This document shows, piece by piece, positions 26,798 through 35,554 of a stretch of 64,000 nucleotides of DNA. This DNA is from Eubacteriaceae bacterium (GTDB lineage Bacteria; Bacillota; Clostridia; Lachnospirales; Lachnospiraceae), in the NCBI GenBank assembly GCA_910574915.1, contig CAJTCR010000003.1, forward strand, positions 107,185 to 171,184. The letters are read 5' to 3'. A model generated the notes under the pieces. The model saw nothing but the letters and a program-made list of their open reading frames with translations. It was not told the origin of the DNA and searched no databases. Position numbers and translations under genes: made by a program. Numbering within the stretch: the first letter of the stretch is position 1; every line of letters begins with the position of its first letter.

Positions 26798-27925
26798 TCA
26801 AATCCTCTTTTTATGCCGTACTTTTGGCTTATTTTGATCAGCCAGACTGGAAAACAGCCTGGTATACTGTCTGACAATTTCACAAAGCGCATATTCTGGA
26901 AATGGGATTTTTTCTTCCGGCAGCGTAAGCGCATACTGTATTTTTTCCTTCCACTCCGCTGCTGAATATGGATCTTCCACATAAACGGCACGGTGCTGTG
27001 TCACTTCTTCCAAACAGGCGCACCTTGTCATTACAACTCTTTTTCCTCTGCGCATAGCTTCCACAGGCGGCATTCCAAATCCCTCGAATACGCTTGGAAA
27101 CAAAAACAGACGGCAGTTCTCATATAAGCAGTCCCGCACATTGTCAGGCACATATCCAGTCAGTACTACTCTGTGTGCAATCCGGTACGCACGAAGCTTT
27201 TGCCGCAAGCCTTGTTCCCTGCCGACACCGCTGATTACCAGGCGGACGTGAGGCAGTTGCTTCATGACCCGTAAGATCGTATCCAGGTTTTTATGCGGCA
27301 GCATGGAACTGACACAGTAAAAATATTCCATCCGCCGGACGCCATACATGCGTTCGATTTGCTCTGGAGATATGCCGGACGCCCTCGTTACAACCGGATT
27401 ATAAATCGTAACTGCCTTTTTTGCTGCAAACGGAACATATGATGCGAGGTCGCTTCTGACCGCATCTGATATCGTTACAAGCTTTGCAGATGTCCGTGCC
27501 GTCCGGTACCAGGAATATTTAAAAAAACACCTTTTTGCCATCGAAAAATATGCCGGATAATGCAGTGCCTGAAAGTCATGGATCACACTCACATACGCGG
27601 CACGGCTGATATGTGCGGCTGGTTTACTGTATACTGGTATCAGCATTACATCCACATGCCATCTTGCCGCAGCCGCATCCAAATACAAGTTTTCCCATAA
27701 CATACGTTTTATCCGGCTCCCGGATGCTACCTTACAGATTTGCAAACGCATATGCGCGGTATGTGCATATTTCAAAAAGCTGCGTGCATGGTCCTTTGCT
27801 GCAAACAGCACATATTCATTTTTCCGGTCATAAGCTGCAAATCCATCCAGCAGATTCCTGATATAAGATTCCGTGCCTCCGCAGATACCCGTCCGTACCC
27901 AGAGCAGATCAATCCCAATGCGCAT
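26798..27925 (-). CDS. GT4-family glycosyltransferase
   Basis: This 375-residue GT-B enzyme opens with MRIGIDLLWVRTGICGGTESYIRNLL, the acceptor-domain glycine loop of GT4. YCVSSMLPHKNLDTIL starts the donor domain, and FLFPSVFEGFGMPPVEAMRRG holds the E-x7-E motif. The ATG at 27925 follows GGGGAGGCTGGT. The longer frame to 28006 runs into the upstream transferase gene. Linkage and donor cannot be told from sequence. Confidence 0.85.
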   Translation of the reverse strand: MRIGIDLLWVRTGICGGTESYIRNLLDGFAAYDRKNEYVLFAAKDHARSFLKYAHTAHMRLQICKVASGSRIKRMLWENLYLDAAAARWHVDVMLIPVYSKPAAHISRAAYVSVIHDFQALHYPAYFSMAKRCFFKYSWYRTARTSAKLVTISDAVRSDLASYVPFAAKKAVTIYNPVVTRASGISPEQIERMYGVRRMEYFYCVSSMLPHKNLDTILRVMKQLPHVRLVISGVGREQGLRQKLRAYRIAHRVVLTGYVPDNVRDCLYENCRLFLFPSVFEGFGMPPVEAMRRGKRVVMTRCACLEEVTQHRAVYVEDPYSAAEWKEKIQYALTLPEEKIPFPEYALCEIVRQYTRLFSSLADQNKPKVRHKKRI

Positions 27926-27951
27926 ACCAGCCTCCCCGTTTTGCCATATCC

Positions 27952-28701
27952 TTATCCAAGCAGCCATTTTGCCGCTTCTGTTATGATACACTCGATCAGA
28001 TACCATCTGCTGTAGCCGTTTGCACGGTAACAGTATTGATATCTGTCATAAATACGCCGGCACATTATAAAAATGCCTTTCTGGTTGCTTGCTCCTCCCA
28101 TTGTAAAGTCTGCCAGCACCTGTTCCACTGTCACAATCTTTACCGGAAGCGTCCGCATCTTTAAATAAAATCCATAATCGTCATGAATCCCCAAATTGGC
28201 AAACAGATACTTTTTATACAGCCCGGATTTTACAAACATCGCGGGATGGTTCCAGTCTCTGGACGTCTGAAACCTGCGCTGCCTTGCTTTTTTTATAAAT
28301 GAATGACCGCTGCGCCTGTAAATGCGGACACTGCCAACCATCAGGTCGCACTGCTGCATACGAAATGTTTTAAGCACCGTTTGCAGCGCGCCCGGTTCAT
28401 ACCAGTCACCGCTGTTGATAAAACCGATCACCTCTCCGCCGGCAAGCCGTATGCCCTTGTTCATAGCATCGTAAATGCCGCCGTCCGGTTCACTGACTAC
28501 ATCATACAAAATACCCTTTTCTTTCATCTTCTGGCAGTAGCTTCTGGCGACATCTGCCGTGCCGTCCGTACTTGCGCCGTCGATAATCCGGTATTCCAGC
28601 CTGATGCCTGTACAATCCTGCGCTAAGACCGATGCAATCGTTGGGACAATCTCCTTTTTGCTGTTACATGATACTGTTATAATGCTGATCCTGACTGTCA
28701 T
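27952..28701 (-). CDS. GT2-family glycosyltransferase
   Basis: This 249-residue GT-A enzyme has ISIITVSCNSKKEIVPTIASVLAQ, IIDGASTDGT and the metal site GFINSGDWYEPGAL. DGGIYDAMNKGI is typical of the WcaE/colanic-acid branch of GT2. Its start overlaps the stop of the XRE regulator by four bases, so the regulator and the first transferase are translated together. It is the first enzyme gene of the operon. Confidence 0.85.
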   Translation of the reverse strand: MTVRISIITVSCNSKKEIVPTIASVLAQDCTGIRLEYRIIDGASTDGTADVARSYCQKMKEKGILYDVVSEPDGGIYDAMNKGIRLAGGEVIGFINSGDWYEPGALQTVLKTFRMQQCDLMVGSVRIYRRSGHSFIKKARQRRFQTSRDWNHPAMFVKSGLYKKYLFANLGIHDDYGFYLKMRTLPVKIVTVEQVLADFTMGGASNQKGIFIMCRRIYDRYQYCYRANGYSRWYLIECIITEAAKWLLG

Positions 28702-29033
28702 GCACTTCCCATAATCTCAGCTACGGACTTCATAATCCTGATATACATGGCATAACTGTCCACATCTTTTTTCTCACGCTCGTTCCACAGCTCCTGCATC
28801 ACTGTTTCCGAAGCTTTTGGAATCCCCCAAAGCAGCTCATCCGCACTGGCATCTAACGCTTCACAAATACCGTTTAATGTTTCTACGCTCATAATCCTCG
28901 TTCCCCGCTCAATATGGCCGAGAAATGACATGCTGATGCCGCACTTTTTCGCGAGGTGGTTCTGCGACCACCCCTTTGCCTTGCGTATCTGCCGGATTCT
29001 TGCGCCTATTTTCCCATAATCTAATTCCTTCAT
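28698..29033 (-). CDS. XRE-family transcriptional regulator, first gene of the glycan operon
   Basis: This 111-residue protein has an N-terminal helix-turn-helix of the Cro/C1 type: ARIRQIRKAKGWSQNHLAKKCGISMSFLGHIERG falls over two helices with the recognition helix around SMSFLGHIE, followed by the usual LNGICEALDASADELL helix. The last 45 residues are helical and may dimerise. The start at 29033 has GGAGGAATCAGCG upstream. It overlaps the first glycosyltransferase, so it likely reports on, or controls, the same transcript. It lies 70-100 bases from a probable promoter-switch site (29107-29139). Confidence 0.85.
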   Translation of the reverse strand: MKELDYGKIGARIRQIRKAKGWSQNHLAKKCGISMSFLGHIERGTRIMSVETLNGICEALDASADELLWGIPKASETVMQELWNEREKKDVDSYAMYIRIMKSVAEIMGSA

Positions 29034-29106
29034 CGCTGATTCCTCCATCCTGCATTCACTGTATCTGCCGATTGTATTTGAATGCCCGAAAGAATTTCAT
29101 TTTTAG

Positions 29107-29139
29107 AAACATAACATTTTATAAGAAAATGTTATGTTT
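29107..29139. repeat. Left lox-like site of a candidate invertible promoter (palindrome with asymmetric core)
   Basis: Fourteen-base arms, AAACATAACATTTT and its complement, flank the 5-base core ATAAG. The inner 25 bases (29111-29135) occur again, exactly reverse-complemented, at 29377-29401. The form (inverted arms, asymmetric core) is that of a tyrosine-recombinase site such as lox. Confidence 0.75.
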
Positions 29140-29401
29140 TATTTGTATCGTTTAATTCCACAAAACCACTGAAAAATAAGGAAAAATTCAAAATCAGGCA
29201 CTCAAATTACAGTCGGAAATAAATTAGAAGCAACGATTTGTATTGTTGTATAAAGATCTTGTTTTTTGGAATTTATATATGAATTTTAGAATTTATTTCT
29301 TTGAAAAATTAGTAATTAATAACAATTTTTATTAAAGTATTGCAAAAAAAGAAAGATTAGTATAGAATACTTAAAGATAACATTTTCTTATAAAATGTTA
29401 T
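29111..29401. promoter_or_regulatory. Candidate invertible promoter segment upstream of the glycan operon
   Basis: An AT-rich 291-base segment with identical 25-base sites in opposite orientation at its ends. Between them (241 bases) no gene is seen. The best promoter inside, TTGCAA-17-TAGAAT (29340-29368), reads rightward, away from the operon. Inversion about the two sites would place it at about 29144-29172 reading left, with a start near 29137 and a leader of about 100 bases to the XRE gene. No equal leftward promoter was found by eye. No recombinase gene is in the window. The sites could instead be operators for the XRE protein. Confidence 0.6.
29340..29368 (+). promoter_or_regulatory. 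Sigma-A-type promoter inside the candidate invertible segment
   Basis: TTGCAA (29340-29345), a 17-base spacer and TAGAAT (29363-29368). It matches 4 of 6 and 5 of 6 consensus bases. It now faces 29471-29701, whose gene is on the other strand, so it has no obvious target in this orientation. Confidence 0.5.
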
Positions 29402-29407
29402 CTTTAA
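29371..29407. repeat. Right lox-like site of the candidate invertible promoter
   Basis: Sixteen-base arms, TTAAAGATAACATTTT and its complement, flank the core CTTAT, which is the reverse complement of the core of the left site. The inner 25 bases are identical to 29111-29135 in inverted orientation. Confidence 0.75.
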
Positions 29408-29470
29408 GAACAATTATCGTGTAATAAACAACTAGAGCACATCCAAAGGCATCTAACTGCCTCCTGGTTC

Positions 29471-29701
29471 TTACACTCTCCACCCAAACCTCTTAAAAAG
29501 CTGGTCTAATTCGCTTTCACTAATAACACGGTCATCTGCGCATTGCTTAATATATCCCATCACTGAATCTTCGTGCAATAAATAAGTGATTTCGTCTTCC
29601 GCCAAATACGCCTGTTCTAACAGCTCTATTTCTTCCGCTGCATATGGGCGCAGCGCACGGATCTGTTTTGGAACGGCAATATCAAAATCAATATACATCA
29701 C
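29471..29701 (-). CDS. Small acidic protein of unknown function
   Basis: This 76-residue protein is not recognised. It is acidic, mostly helical by composition, with no membrane segment or signal peptide; LFKRFGWRV closes it. AAAGGATGAGCAGTG precedes the ATG pair, so translation is likely. It lies 31 bases after a HipA-like kinase gene on the same strand and is probably co-transcribed with it. An antitoxin or accessory role is possible but unsupported by any motif. Confidence 0.55.
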   Translation of the reverse strand: MMYIDFDIAVPKQIRALRPYAAEEIELLEQAYLAEDEITYLLHEDSVMGYIKQCADDRVISESELDQLFKRFGWRV

Positions 29702-29732
29702 TGCTCATCCTTTCCATTTGGTTACGATTTGA

Positions 29733-30656
29733 TTACGATCTGGTTATATTTTGCATGATCCTAAGTAAATGCTGATACCTGCACAACAAAATCTCTTTAT
29801 AAAACCTTTTCTGCACATCTGATAATTCACAGACAGATTCTATAAACGCAGTCACAGCGTCCATATCTATCCTATGTAAAATACGGCATAACGCATCTGT
29901 GCATTCTGTATACCTTGCGCTTTCGATTACCTGAAATGCATTCAGCCTTTTGCCATTATCACCCAGTTGATAGCAGGTATATGCTTTCCAGGCAATATTT
30001 TCCATATCAGAAGCATTTTCTAAAAACTTCTTCATTTTCTCATCATCCCATTTATCATTAAGGCAATTCCCATTATCATAAATTGGAGCAACACTATGCA
30101 TTTTTTTGCCTCTGTCATAAAGTAGTCCCCAATTTCCATTGTTGCGATCCTGATTTCCAATAAATGCATCCACAATAAACATTTCCCAAAACTTTGGTAT
30201 CGCATCATTGACTTTCTGATAAAACGGATGGTGCTCCAACACTAATAAAATCTCTGATAACTTGGCGCCATCACCATTTGTCAAATTGCCGTCAGCATCT
30301 AAAAATGCCGGTTCAAAGGTTGTCTTAATATCACAAAACTCCTGTAATATCACATCTGGCTGCGTAAAATCTTCGCACAAGACAACTATTTTTCCATTAC
30401 GCTCAGCTAACAATGTTTGATGCGCTTTTATACCAAGCATCTGAAAAATATGGGAACCGATATATTCACATACCGGACTGTTGGAATAACTTAAAACCAC
30501 ATTTTTCAGATTTTTATTTTTTAAATTGCCGGGAAATTTCAGCAGATAATTTTTGTCGTTATAGATCACTCCCAGCTTATTACATGCCCTTCCTCCATAG
30601 ACAAGATAACTTATTTCTATTTTATCAGCATCGATTCTCTGTGAACAACAATCCAT
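29733..30656 (-). CDS. HipA/CtkA-like serine-threonine kinase domain protein
   Basis: This 307-residue protein resembles the HipA-like kinases of the CtkA type. An N-terminal KFPG strand follows YLLK (the probable ATP lysine), SNSPVCEYIGSHIFQMLGI is a typical lobe-joining helix, FIGNQDRNNGNWGLLYD is the catalytic loop with the Asp and Asn residues, and APIYDNGNCL carries the metal-binding Asp. Relatives act as toxins or as stand-alone kinases. No HipB-like partner precedes it. The start at 30656 is set by AAAGGAGAAGCT and a matching promoter; the 178-residue upstream extension of the frame overlaps the divergent tmcAL gene and is spurious. Confidence 0.75.
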   Translation of the reverse strand: MDCCSQRIDADKIEISYLVYGGRACNKLGVIYNDKNYLLKFPGNLKNKNLKNVVLSYSNSPVCEYIGSHIFQMLGIKAHQTLLAERNGKIVVLCEDFTQPDVILQEFCDIKTTFEPAFLDADGNLTNGDGAKLSEILLVLEHHPFYQKVNDAIPKFWEMFIVDAFIGNQDRNNGNWGLLYDRGKKMHSVAPIYDNGNCLNDKWDDEKMKKFLENASDMENIAWKAYTCYQLGDNGKRLNAFQVIESARYTECTDALCRILHRIDMDAVTAFIESVCELSDVQKRFYKEILLCRYQHLLRIMQNITRS

Positions 30657-30690
30657 AGCTTCTCCTTTTATTAACCGATCTTGTGGCTGT

Positions 30691-30719
30691 ATTTTACCGT
30701 ACATGCATCCACAAGTCAA
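30691..30719 (-). promoter_or_regulatory. Sigma-A promoter of the HipA-like gene
   Basis: On the minus strand: TTGACT (30719-30714), a 17-base spacer, TAAAAT (30696-30691). It is about 35 bases upstream of the chosen ATG and confirms that start. Confidence 0.7.
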
Positions 30720-30763
30720 GCAATATAAATCGCTCACGTTTTGCCAAGCCATTCGAAAAAAGG

Positions 30764-30790
30764 TTGACATACCAAAAAGATCCCTATAAT
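30764..30790 (+). promoter_or_regulatory. Promoter of tmcAL
   Basis: Perfect TTGACA (30764-30769) and TATAAT (30785-30790) boxes, separated by only 15 bases. The short spacer would weaken it. The two divergent promoters are 44 bases apart. Confidence 0.6.
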
Positions 30791-30836
30791 ATAGTACTAT
30801 TCGATTGAACCTGACAGATCCCGGAGAAAATATACT

Positions 30837-32108
30837 ATGAATATAACTGGAATTATAGCCGAATACAATCCCTTTCACAACGGACATGCCTATCAGCTTA
30901 GGAAGGCGAGAACTGAAACAGACGCGGATTATATCATTATCGTTATGAGCGGAAATTTTGTACAGCGCGGCGCCCCTGCGCTTTTGGATAAATATACGCG
31001 CACCAAAATGGCGCTTTTGGAAGGCGCAGACCTGGTGATCGAACTGCCTGCCATATGGTCGTCGGCAAGCGCTGAGTATTTTGCAGGCGCAGGCACTTTT
31101 TTGCTTGACCGCCTTGGCTGCGTGCAGACACTTTGCTACGGCTGCGAGACTCCGCCCAACAACGCATCCTCTGCACATGTGTACGAACACATTTTATTGC
31201 TGCTTAAACAGGAAACGCCGCTGTACAAAAAGCATCTGCAAAATGCCTTAGCATCCGGCGCAAGCTATGCCCTTGCAAGGCAAAATGCCCTGTTATCCCT
31301 GCTGCCGGATTCCGAACACGACGAAGCGCTGGCTCTTTTGCAAAACCCGAACAATATTTTGGCATTAGAATACCAAAAAGCACTTGCCCAGGCATCGTCT
31401 GCGATTCGGATTCACCCGGTACTGCGGCAGGGCGAAGGATACCACTCTGCGCGTTTATCCAAAGGCTTTGCCTCCGCCACCGCCATCCGCCGGTATTTAG
31501 CCAGCCGTCCTGAAACCTCCTGCACAAAACAGGAGCCTTACAGCTACGCCATGCCTGCTTTAGCGCTTGCGCTGCTTTTGGAATATGAAAACAGCAATCC
31601 ATTTTTATATGAAAACGACTGTTCTCATATGCTGCATTACTGCCTGCTCAGCCATGCAGCAGCAGGATTTGCGGGCTTTGCCGACTGTACGCCGGACATT
31701 TCCAACCGGATCGTACGGCACTTAAATGACTATACCGGATTTTCCGACTTTTGTACGCTGTTAAAATCCAAAAACATCGCTTATACGAGAATCAGCCGCA
31801 TTTTAACGCATATCCTCTTAGATATCCGCCAAAGCGACTATGCCTGCTGGCGCAGCCGTTCGTACGTGCCCTATGCAAACGTACTCGGCTTTCGCAAAGA
31901 CGCTGAGAGCCTGTTTACACAGCTAAAAAAGCATTCCGATCTTCCGCTTTTAACGCGCGCAGCCGATGTAAAAAACAGGCTGTCCGCGGATGAACAGGCG
32001 TTTTTTCAGAAAAATTTATTTGCCGATCACGTCTACCAGGCGCTCGTTTTTCAAAAAAGCAGAAAAAGCAAAAAACAAGCATTGCGCCGGCAGATCGTGA
32101 TTGTCTGA
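30837..32108 (+). CDS. tmcAL: tRNA(Met) cytidine acetate ligase
   Basis: This 423-residue cytosolic enzyme matches TmcAL (YlbM), which acetylates the wobble cytidine of elongator tRNA-Met using acetate and ATP. The nucleotidyltransferase motif GIIAEYNPFHNGHAYQL is at residues 5-21, followed by VMSGNFVQRGAPALLDKYTR. The segments LEGADLVIELP and LNDYTGFSDFC are also typical. It is the only plus-strand gene in this part of the window and converges on the Rpn-type gene with a 28-base gap and no clear terminator. Confidence 0.93.
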   Translation: MNITGIIAEYNPFHNGHAYQLRKARTETDADYIIIVMSGNFVQRGAPALLDKYTRTKMALLEGADLVIELPAIWSSASAEYFAGAGTFLLDRLGCVQTLCYGCETPPNNASSAHVYEHILLLLKQETPLYKKHLQNALASGASYALARQNALLSLLPDSEHDEALALLQNPNNILALEYQKALAQASSAIRIHPVLRQGEGYHSARLSKGFASATAIRRYLASRPETSCTKQEPYSYAMPALALALLLEYENSNPFLYENDCSHMLHYCLLSHAAAGFAGFADCTPDISNRIVRHLNDYTGFSDFCTLLKSKNIAYTRISRILTHILLDIRQSDYACWRSRSYVPYANVLGFRKDAESLFTQLKKHSDLPLLTRAADVKNRLSADEQAFFQKNLFADHVYQALVFQKSRKSKKQALRRQIVIV

Positions 32109-32136
32109 TTTCCTCGTATCATGCTGCTGCGCGCGG

Positions 32137-33063
32137 TTATAAAACCCCTCTGTCATAATCCCGCAGCAGTTCCTCTGCCTGCACATAATTGTACCCGGTT
32201 TCTTCCATAAGATCCTCAATAATCGCATGATCCTGTAAACAATGCTTTCTGCCGCTTTTAATCATCCCTGCTACTCTGCCAAAAAAGATGCCGTCCTCAT
32301 GTCTTATTTCCAATAAATCCTCAACTGTTATTTCATCATGAATCATCTGAAACACCTCTCCTCTTTCTTTTATAAATGCGGAAATCTCATATTGATTGTC
32401 ACTGTATTCATCTAAAACTGCACGTATTGCTTTTCCCTTTTCGCAACCGCTCTGAATCAGTGCCACAATCTTTCTGACCAGATCAATATACTCTTTTAAT
32501 ATCCCCTTGGCATTTTTATGATTGATAATACGCACATGTAGTTCCATCTCCTTTGTCTGCATACAAAATACGTTTTTTAAATACAAATCTTCGGAAATCA
32601 AGCCGCTACCTGTATATACGACATAAAATTCAGGAGCTGGCAACGGTACGATCCGGCTGCCATATAACAGCTTCATTTTATCCTTTAAATAACGACCATA
32701 TTGTTCTGCCACATACAAAAGCAGCCTTGTTGGCATATTCCTGTTGATCGTGGACTGATGCTCTGCCAAAACAAGCAGACGATTTTCTGCCAAAATACAG
32801 GCATCGTTATATTTATCAACCGTAAAAATATTTTTTAAAGTAATAATCTCTATATCCTGTTCTCTGAGCGTTTGCTTTTCAGGATGCAGCGCCTGAAACA
32901 ACAACAGCGCATACCTTTTATCCTGAAACAACGCTGTAAAAAATGTATCCTGATAGGTTCTATTATACTGTTTTCTCAAATCCTTTTCCAGCAGTTCTTT
33001 GCTTTTTCTAGCTTCTTTCCTTCTGATAAAAAGCTCTTCTGCTTTTCCCTTTTCTTTTTCCAT
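32137..33063 (-). CDS. Rpn-family/PD-(D/E)XK nuclease-like protein
   Basis: This 308-residue protein resembles the Rpn recombination-promoting nucleases/putative PD-(D/E)XK transposases common in Clostridia. The core reads DTFFTALFQDKRYALLLFQALHPE, then a conserved ND-A, LLVLAEHQSTINRNMPTRLLLYVAEQY with the Glu-x-Gln of the active site, and PEFYVVYTG. Such genes often occur as dispersed repeats and vary among strains. The start at 33063 follows GGAGAAAAA. It lies ten bases after comEC and may be read from the same transcript, or may be a later insertion there. Confidence 0.72.
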   Translation of the reverse strand: MEKEKGKAEELFIRRKEARKSKELLEKDLRKQYNRTYQDTFFTALFQDKRYALLLFQALHPEKQTLREQDIEIITLKNIFTVDKYNDACILAENRLLVLAEHQSTINRNMPTRLLLYVAEQYGRYLKDKMKLLYGSRIVPLPAPEFYVVYTGSGLISEDLYLKNVFCMQTKEMELHVRIINHKNAKGILKEYIDLVRKIVALIQSGCEKGKAIRAVLDEYSDNQYEISAFIKERGEVFQMIHDEITVEDLLEIRHEDGIFFGRVAGMIKSGRKHCLQDHAIIEDLMEETGYNYVQAEELLRDYDRGVL

Positions 33064-33073
33064 TTTTTCTCCT

Positions 33074-35536
33074 TTATCCATCTGCCTCTGGTTTCGTACA
33101 AAATTCCTGTATTTCTATCCCACCCTCTTTCACCCAAATGCGGATCTGTCCCGCGTTCATTGTGTATTTTACACTTCCGCTGTAAGTGCGCATATGAAAT
33201 ACCGCTTCTTCACCCGGATGCCCGTAATCATTTTCTTTCGCGCAGGAAACTGCCGACACCAAAGGCTTTAGCTGCATCAGCAGCTCCTGTGCGTTTGAAT
33301 GCTTCGAGCCGTGATGCGCTGCTTTATAAAAGGCAACTGGCAAGAGCTTGTGTTTTAACAGCAGCTTTTGTTCTTCCTTTTTGGAAATATCGCCAGAAAA
33401 AAATCCGCGAAATCCCTCGTCTTCGTACAGCAGCACCAGGCTGCTTGCGTTGCGGTCGTTAGAAAATCCGCTGTTGTCCGGTGCCAGGCACGTAAAAGAT
33501 GCGGTCTCTTTTTTTAATGCCTCGCCTGTTTTTAAATGCCGCACCGGAATCTGCTGCTCCAAAAGCAGCTCCATCACGCGCTCGTATGCCTCGTCTTTTA
33601 CTATGCCTTCCGCCAGTACGACTTCTCTGATCACATAGCCGCTGCCGGCAATTTCCGTAAATCCGCTGATATGGTCTTTGTCCAGGTGGGAGAGGAACCA
33701 GCAGTCAACCGCCGCCACTCCCTGCGATTTTAAAAACGGCAGAATCCGGTAAGCTCCTACCTGTTTGACGTCAGAGCTTCCCCCGTCGATCATCACGTCC
33801 ATTCCGTCGCCTGTATGGATATAGATCCCGTCGCCCTGTCCGACATCCAATATGACAGTTTGTGCCTGTTTTGGAATACGGATCAACAGCAGCCCCATAC
33901 AAACTGCCGCACAGACCCCAGCCGCTTTTTTTGCCGCACGTATCTGGCTGTGCCCAAGCCCTGCGAGCATACAAATGCATACGAAAAGCACGATGATATA
34001 TCCCGCCATCTGCCAGATCCGCGGCTGCCCGGTTGCATACAGCGCGCCCGGCAGTTTTAAGCACAGCTTTCCGGCAGCGGAAAAACCGCTAAGCAGCAGC
34101 GAGCACACATTTAAAAGCCCCTTCGCAGGCAGCGCCAAGAATGCCAGGTGCCCGCCGTACGCAAGGCATCCAAACGCTCCGCCAAACAGCCCTGTCAACA
34201 AGACCACGCCCATCAGCGGAAGCACAAACAGATTCAGCAGTACCGCATAGACCGGAATTTCATAATAGTACCATGCCGTCAGCGGAAGCGTCAGCATCTG
34301 CATCGAAAGGCTGATAAGCACCGTTTCGCTTAGCTTAAATCTGGGCTTGTATATGCGGCAGATTTCCTTTCCAAGCAATACGCCGCCCACGGCTGCAAAC
34401 GAAAATTGGAATCCGGCAAGGAAAAGGCTGCGCGGGTTTTCCAATAAAATCCACGCGGCTGCGGCTGCAAGCGCATTGGCACTGTCGTACGCCCTGCCGC
34501 AGCACGCGGCGCCCAGGTAAATGCCAAACATAACTACCGCGCGCGCCGTGGAAACGCTCATCCCTACCATCGCGCCAAATAAAAGCAAAAGCCCCATTGA
34601 TCCAAATGCCGCAGCCGGATAAGACTGTCCCATTTTGCGAAAAAGCCCAAATGCCGCCGCGCCCAGAATCGAGATGTGCAGGCCGGAGATCGCCAAAATA
34701 TGCGCAATGCCGCTGCGCTGGTACAGCTCCTTTGTTTCTTTTGAAAGCAGCGTTTTTTCTCCCAGCAGCATCGCGCACAGCGTGCCTGCCTCTTCTTCCC
34801 GCATTGTCTGCTTATATACGTGCACAAGCTTTTGCTGCAAACGGTACAGGCATTCCTGCAAACGGCTGGTATCGTCATTGACAACCTGATACTTGTCCTT
34901 GTCTGCATATATTTTCAGGGCATATCCCTGATTTTCATAATACGCACGCTCGTCAAAGCTGCCCTCATTGCGTGCCTCGTTCCATAATTTTGTTTTCCCT
35001 GTAATAATAATGGTATTTCCGATCACTGGTTCACCGGATGTAAGATCTGTATAAACGATAAGATTCCCGCAGAACCGAATGCCCTGCGAAGTGTTCAGAT
35101 AGCTGTCAGCAAGCCAGACTGTCCAGGAAACCGCCTGATTTCCCGCCTGATGCGGCTGCTGTACGCCATATTGATGTTGTTGTAATTGTACTGGTTGCTG
35201 TTCTCTTGCCTGTTTTTTTGTAATTCTTCCCTGTACAGATACTGCCTGGCTGTCTGTAATGCCTGCCGACTGGAGGCGCAGTGCCTGTGATACGGCATTC
35301 AGCCGCATGACGCCTGTGCAAAATGCCACAAGAAGCAGTCCTGCCGTGCGCAGCTTTCTGCGCGCTGTCGGCTGCCTGCGCACAAAGCCCCAGACAGACA
35401 AAGCTGCCGTAAGCACTGCAAACACAGGCAGAACCAGCCGGCATGTGCCCGCTTTTTCATACGCAGACACCCCTTTTGCCGCCACGATCCCAAGGATATA
35501 CAAAACGACAGGCTGACAAAGATACCTGTCTGCCAC
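33074..35536 (-). CDS. comEC: DNA internalisation competence protein ComEC/Rec2
   Basis: This 820-residue membrane protein has an N-terminal OB-like region, a competence domain with about ten membrane segments (GEKTLLSKETKELYQRSGIAHILAISGLHISILG is the hallmark), and a C-terminal beta-lactamase-like nuclease domain. That domain has DVGQGDG, HLDKDHISG and AAHHGSKHSN metal motifs. It forms the pore for single-stranded DNA uptake. It starts with GTG after AAGGGGG. It is last but one of a run that begins with comEA. Natural competence has seldom been shown in this group, so the role may be dormant. Confidence 0.92.
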   Translation of the reverse strand: MADRYLCQPVVLYILGIVAAKGVSAYEKAGTCRLVLPVFAVLTAALSVWGFVRRQPTARRKLRTAGLLLVAFCTGVMRLNAVSQALRLQSAGITDSQAVSVQGRITKKQAREQQPVQLQQHQYGVQQPHQAGNQAVSWTVWLADSYLNTSQGIRFCGNLIVYTDLTSGEPVIGNTIIITGKTKLWNEARNEGSFDERAYYENQGYALKIYADKDKYQVVNDDTSRLQECLYRLQQKLVHVYKQTMREEEAGTLCAMLLGEKTLLSKETKELYQRSGIAHILAISGLHISILGAAAFGLFRKMGQSYPAAAFGSMGLLLLFGAMVGMSVSTARAVVMFGIYLGAACCGRAYDSANALAAAAAWILLENPRSLFLAGFQFSFAAVGGVLLGKEICRIYKPRFKLSETVLISLSMQMLTLPLTAWYYYEIPVYAVLLNLFVLPLMGVVLLTGLFGGAFGCLAYGGHLAFLALPAKGLLNVCSLLLSGFSAAGKLCLKLPGALYATGQPRIWQMAGYIIVLFVCICMLAGLGHSQIRAAKKAAGVCAAVCMGLLLIRIPKQAQTVILDVGQGDGIYIHTGDGMDVMIDGGSSDVKQVGAYRILPFLKSQGVAAVDCWFLSHLDKDHISGFTEIAGSGYVIREVVLAEGIVKDEAYERVMELLLEQQIPVRHLKTGEALKKETASFTCLAPDNSGFSNDRNASSLVLLYEDEGFRGFFSGDISKKEEQKLLLKHKLLPVAFYKAAHHGSKHSNAQELLMQLKPLVSAVSCAKENDYGHPGEEAVFHMRTYSGSVKYTMNAGQIRIWVKEGGIEIQEFCTKPEADG

Positions 35537-35554
35537 CCGCTTCTCATCCCCCTT

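Noticed and set aside
29107..29139. Palindrome as a transcription terminator
   Set aside because: The stem is nearly all A-T with a five-base core and no strong T-run for a defined gene end, and its exact inverted copy 241 bases away is better explained as a recombination or operator site.
30657..31190. N-terminal extension of the HipA-like frame to 485 codons
   Set aside because: It overlaps the divergent tmcAL gene and both promoters, and a good ribosome site and promoter mark the start at 30656.
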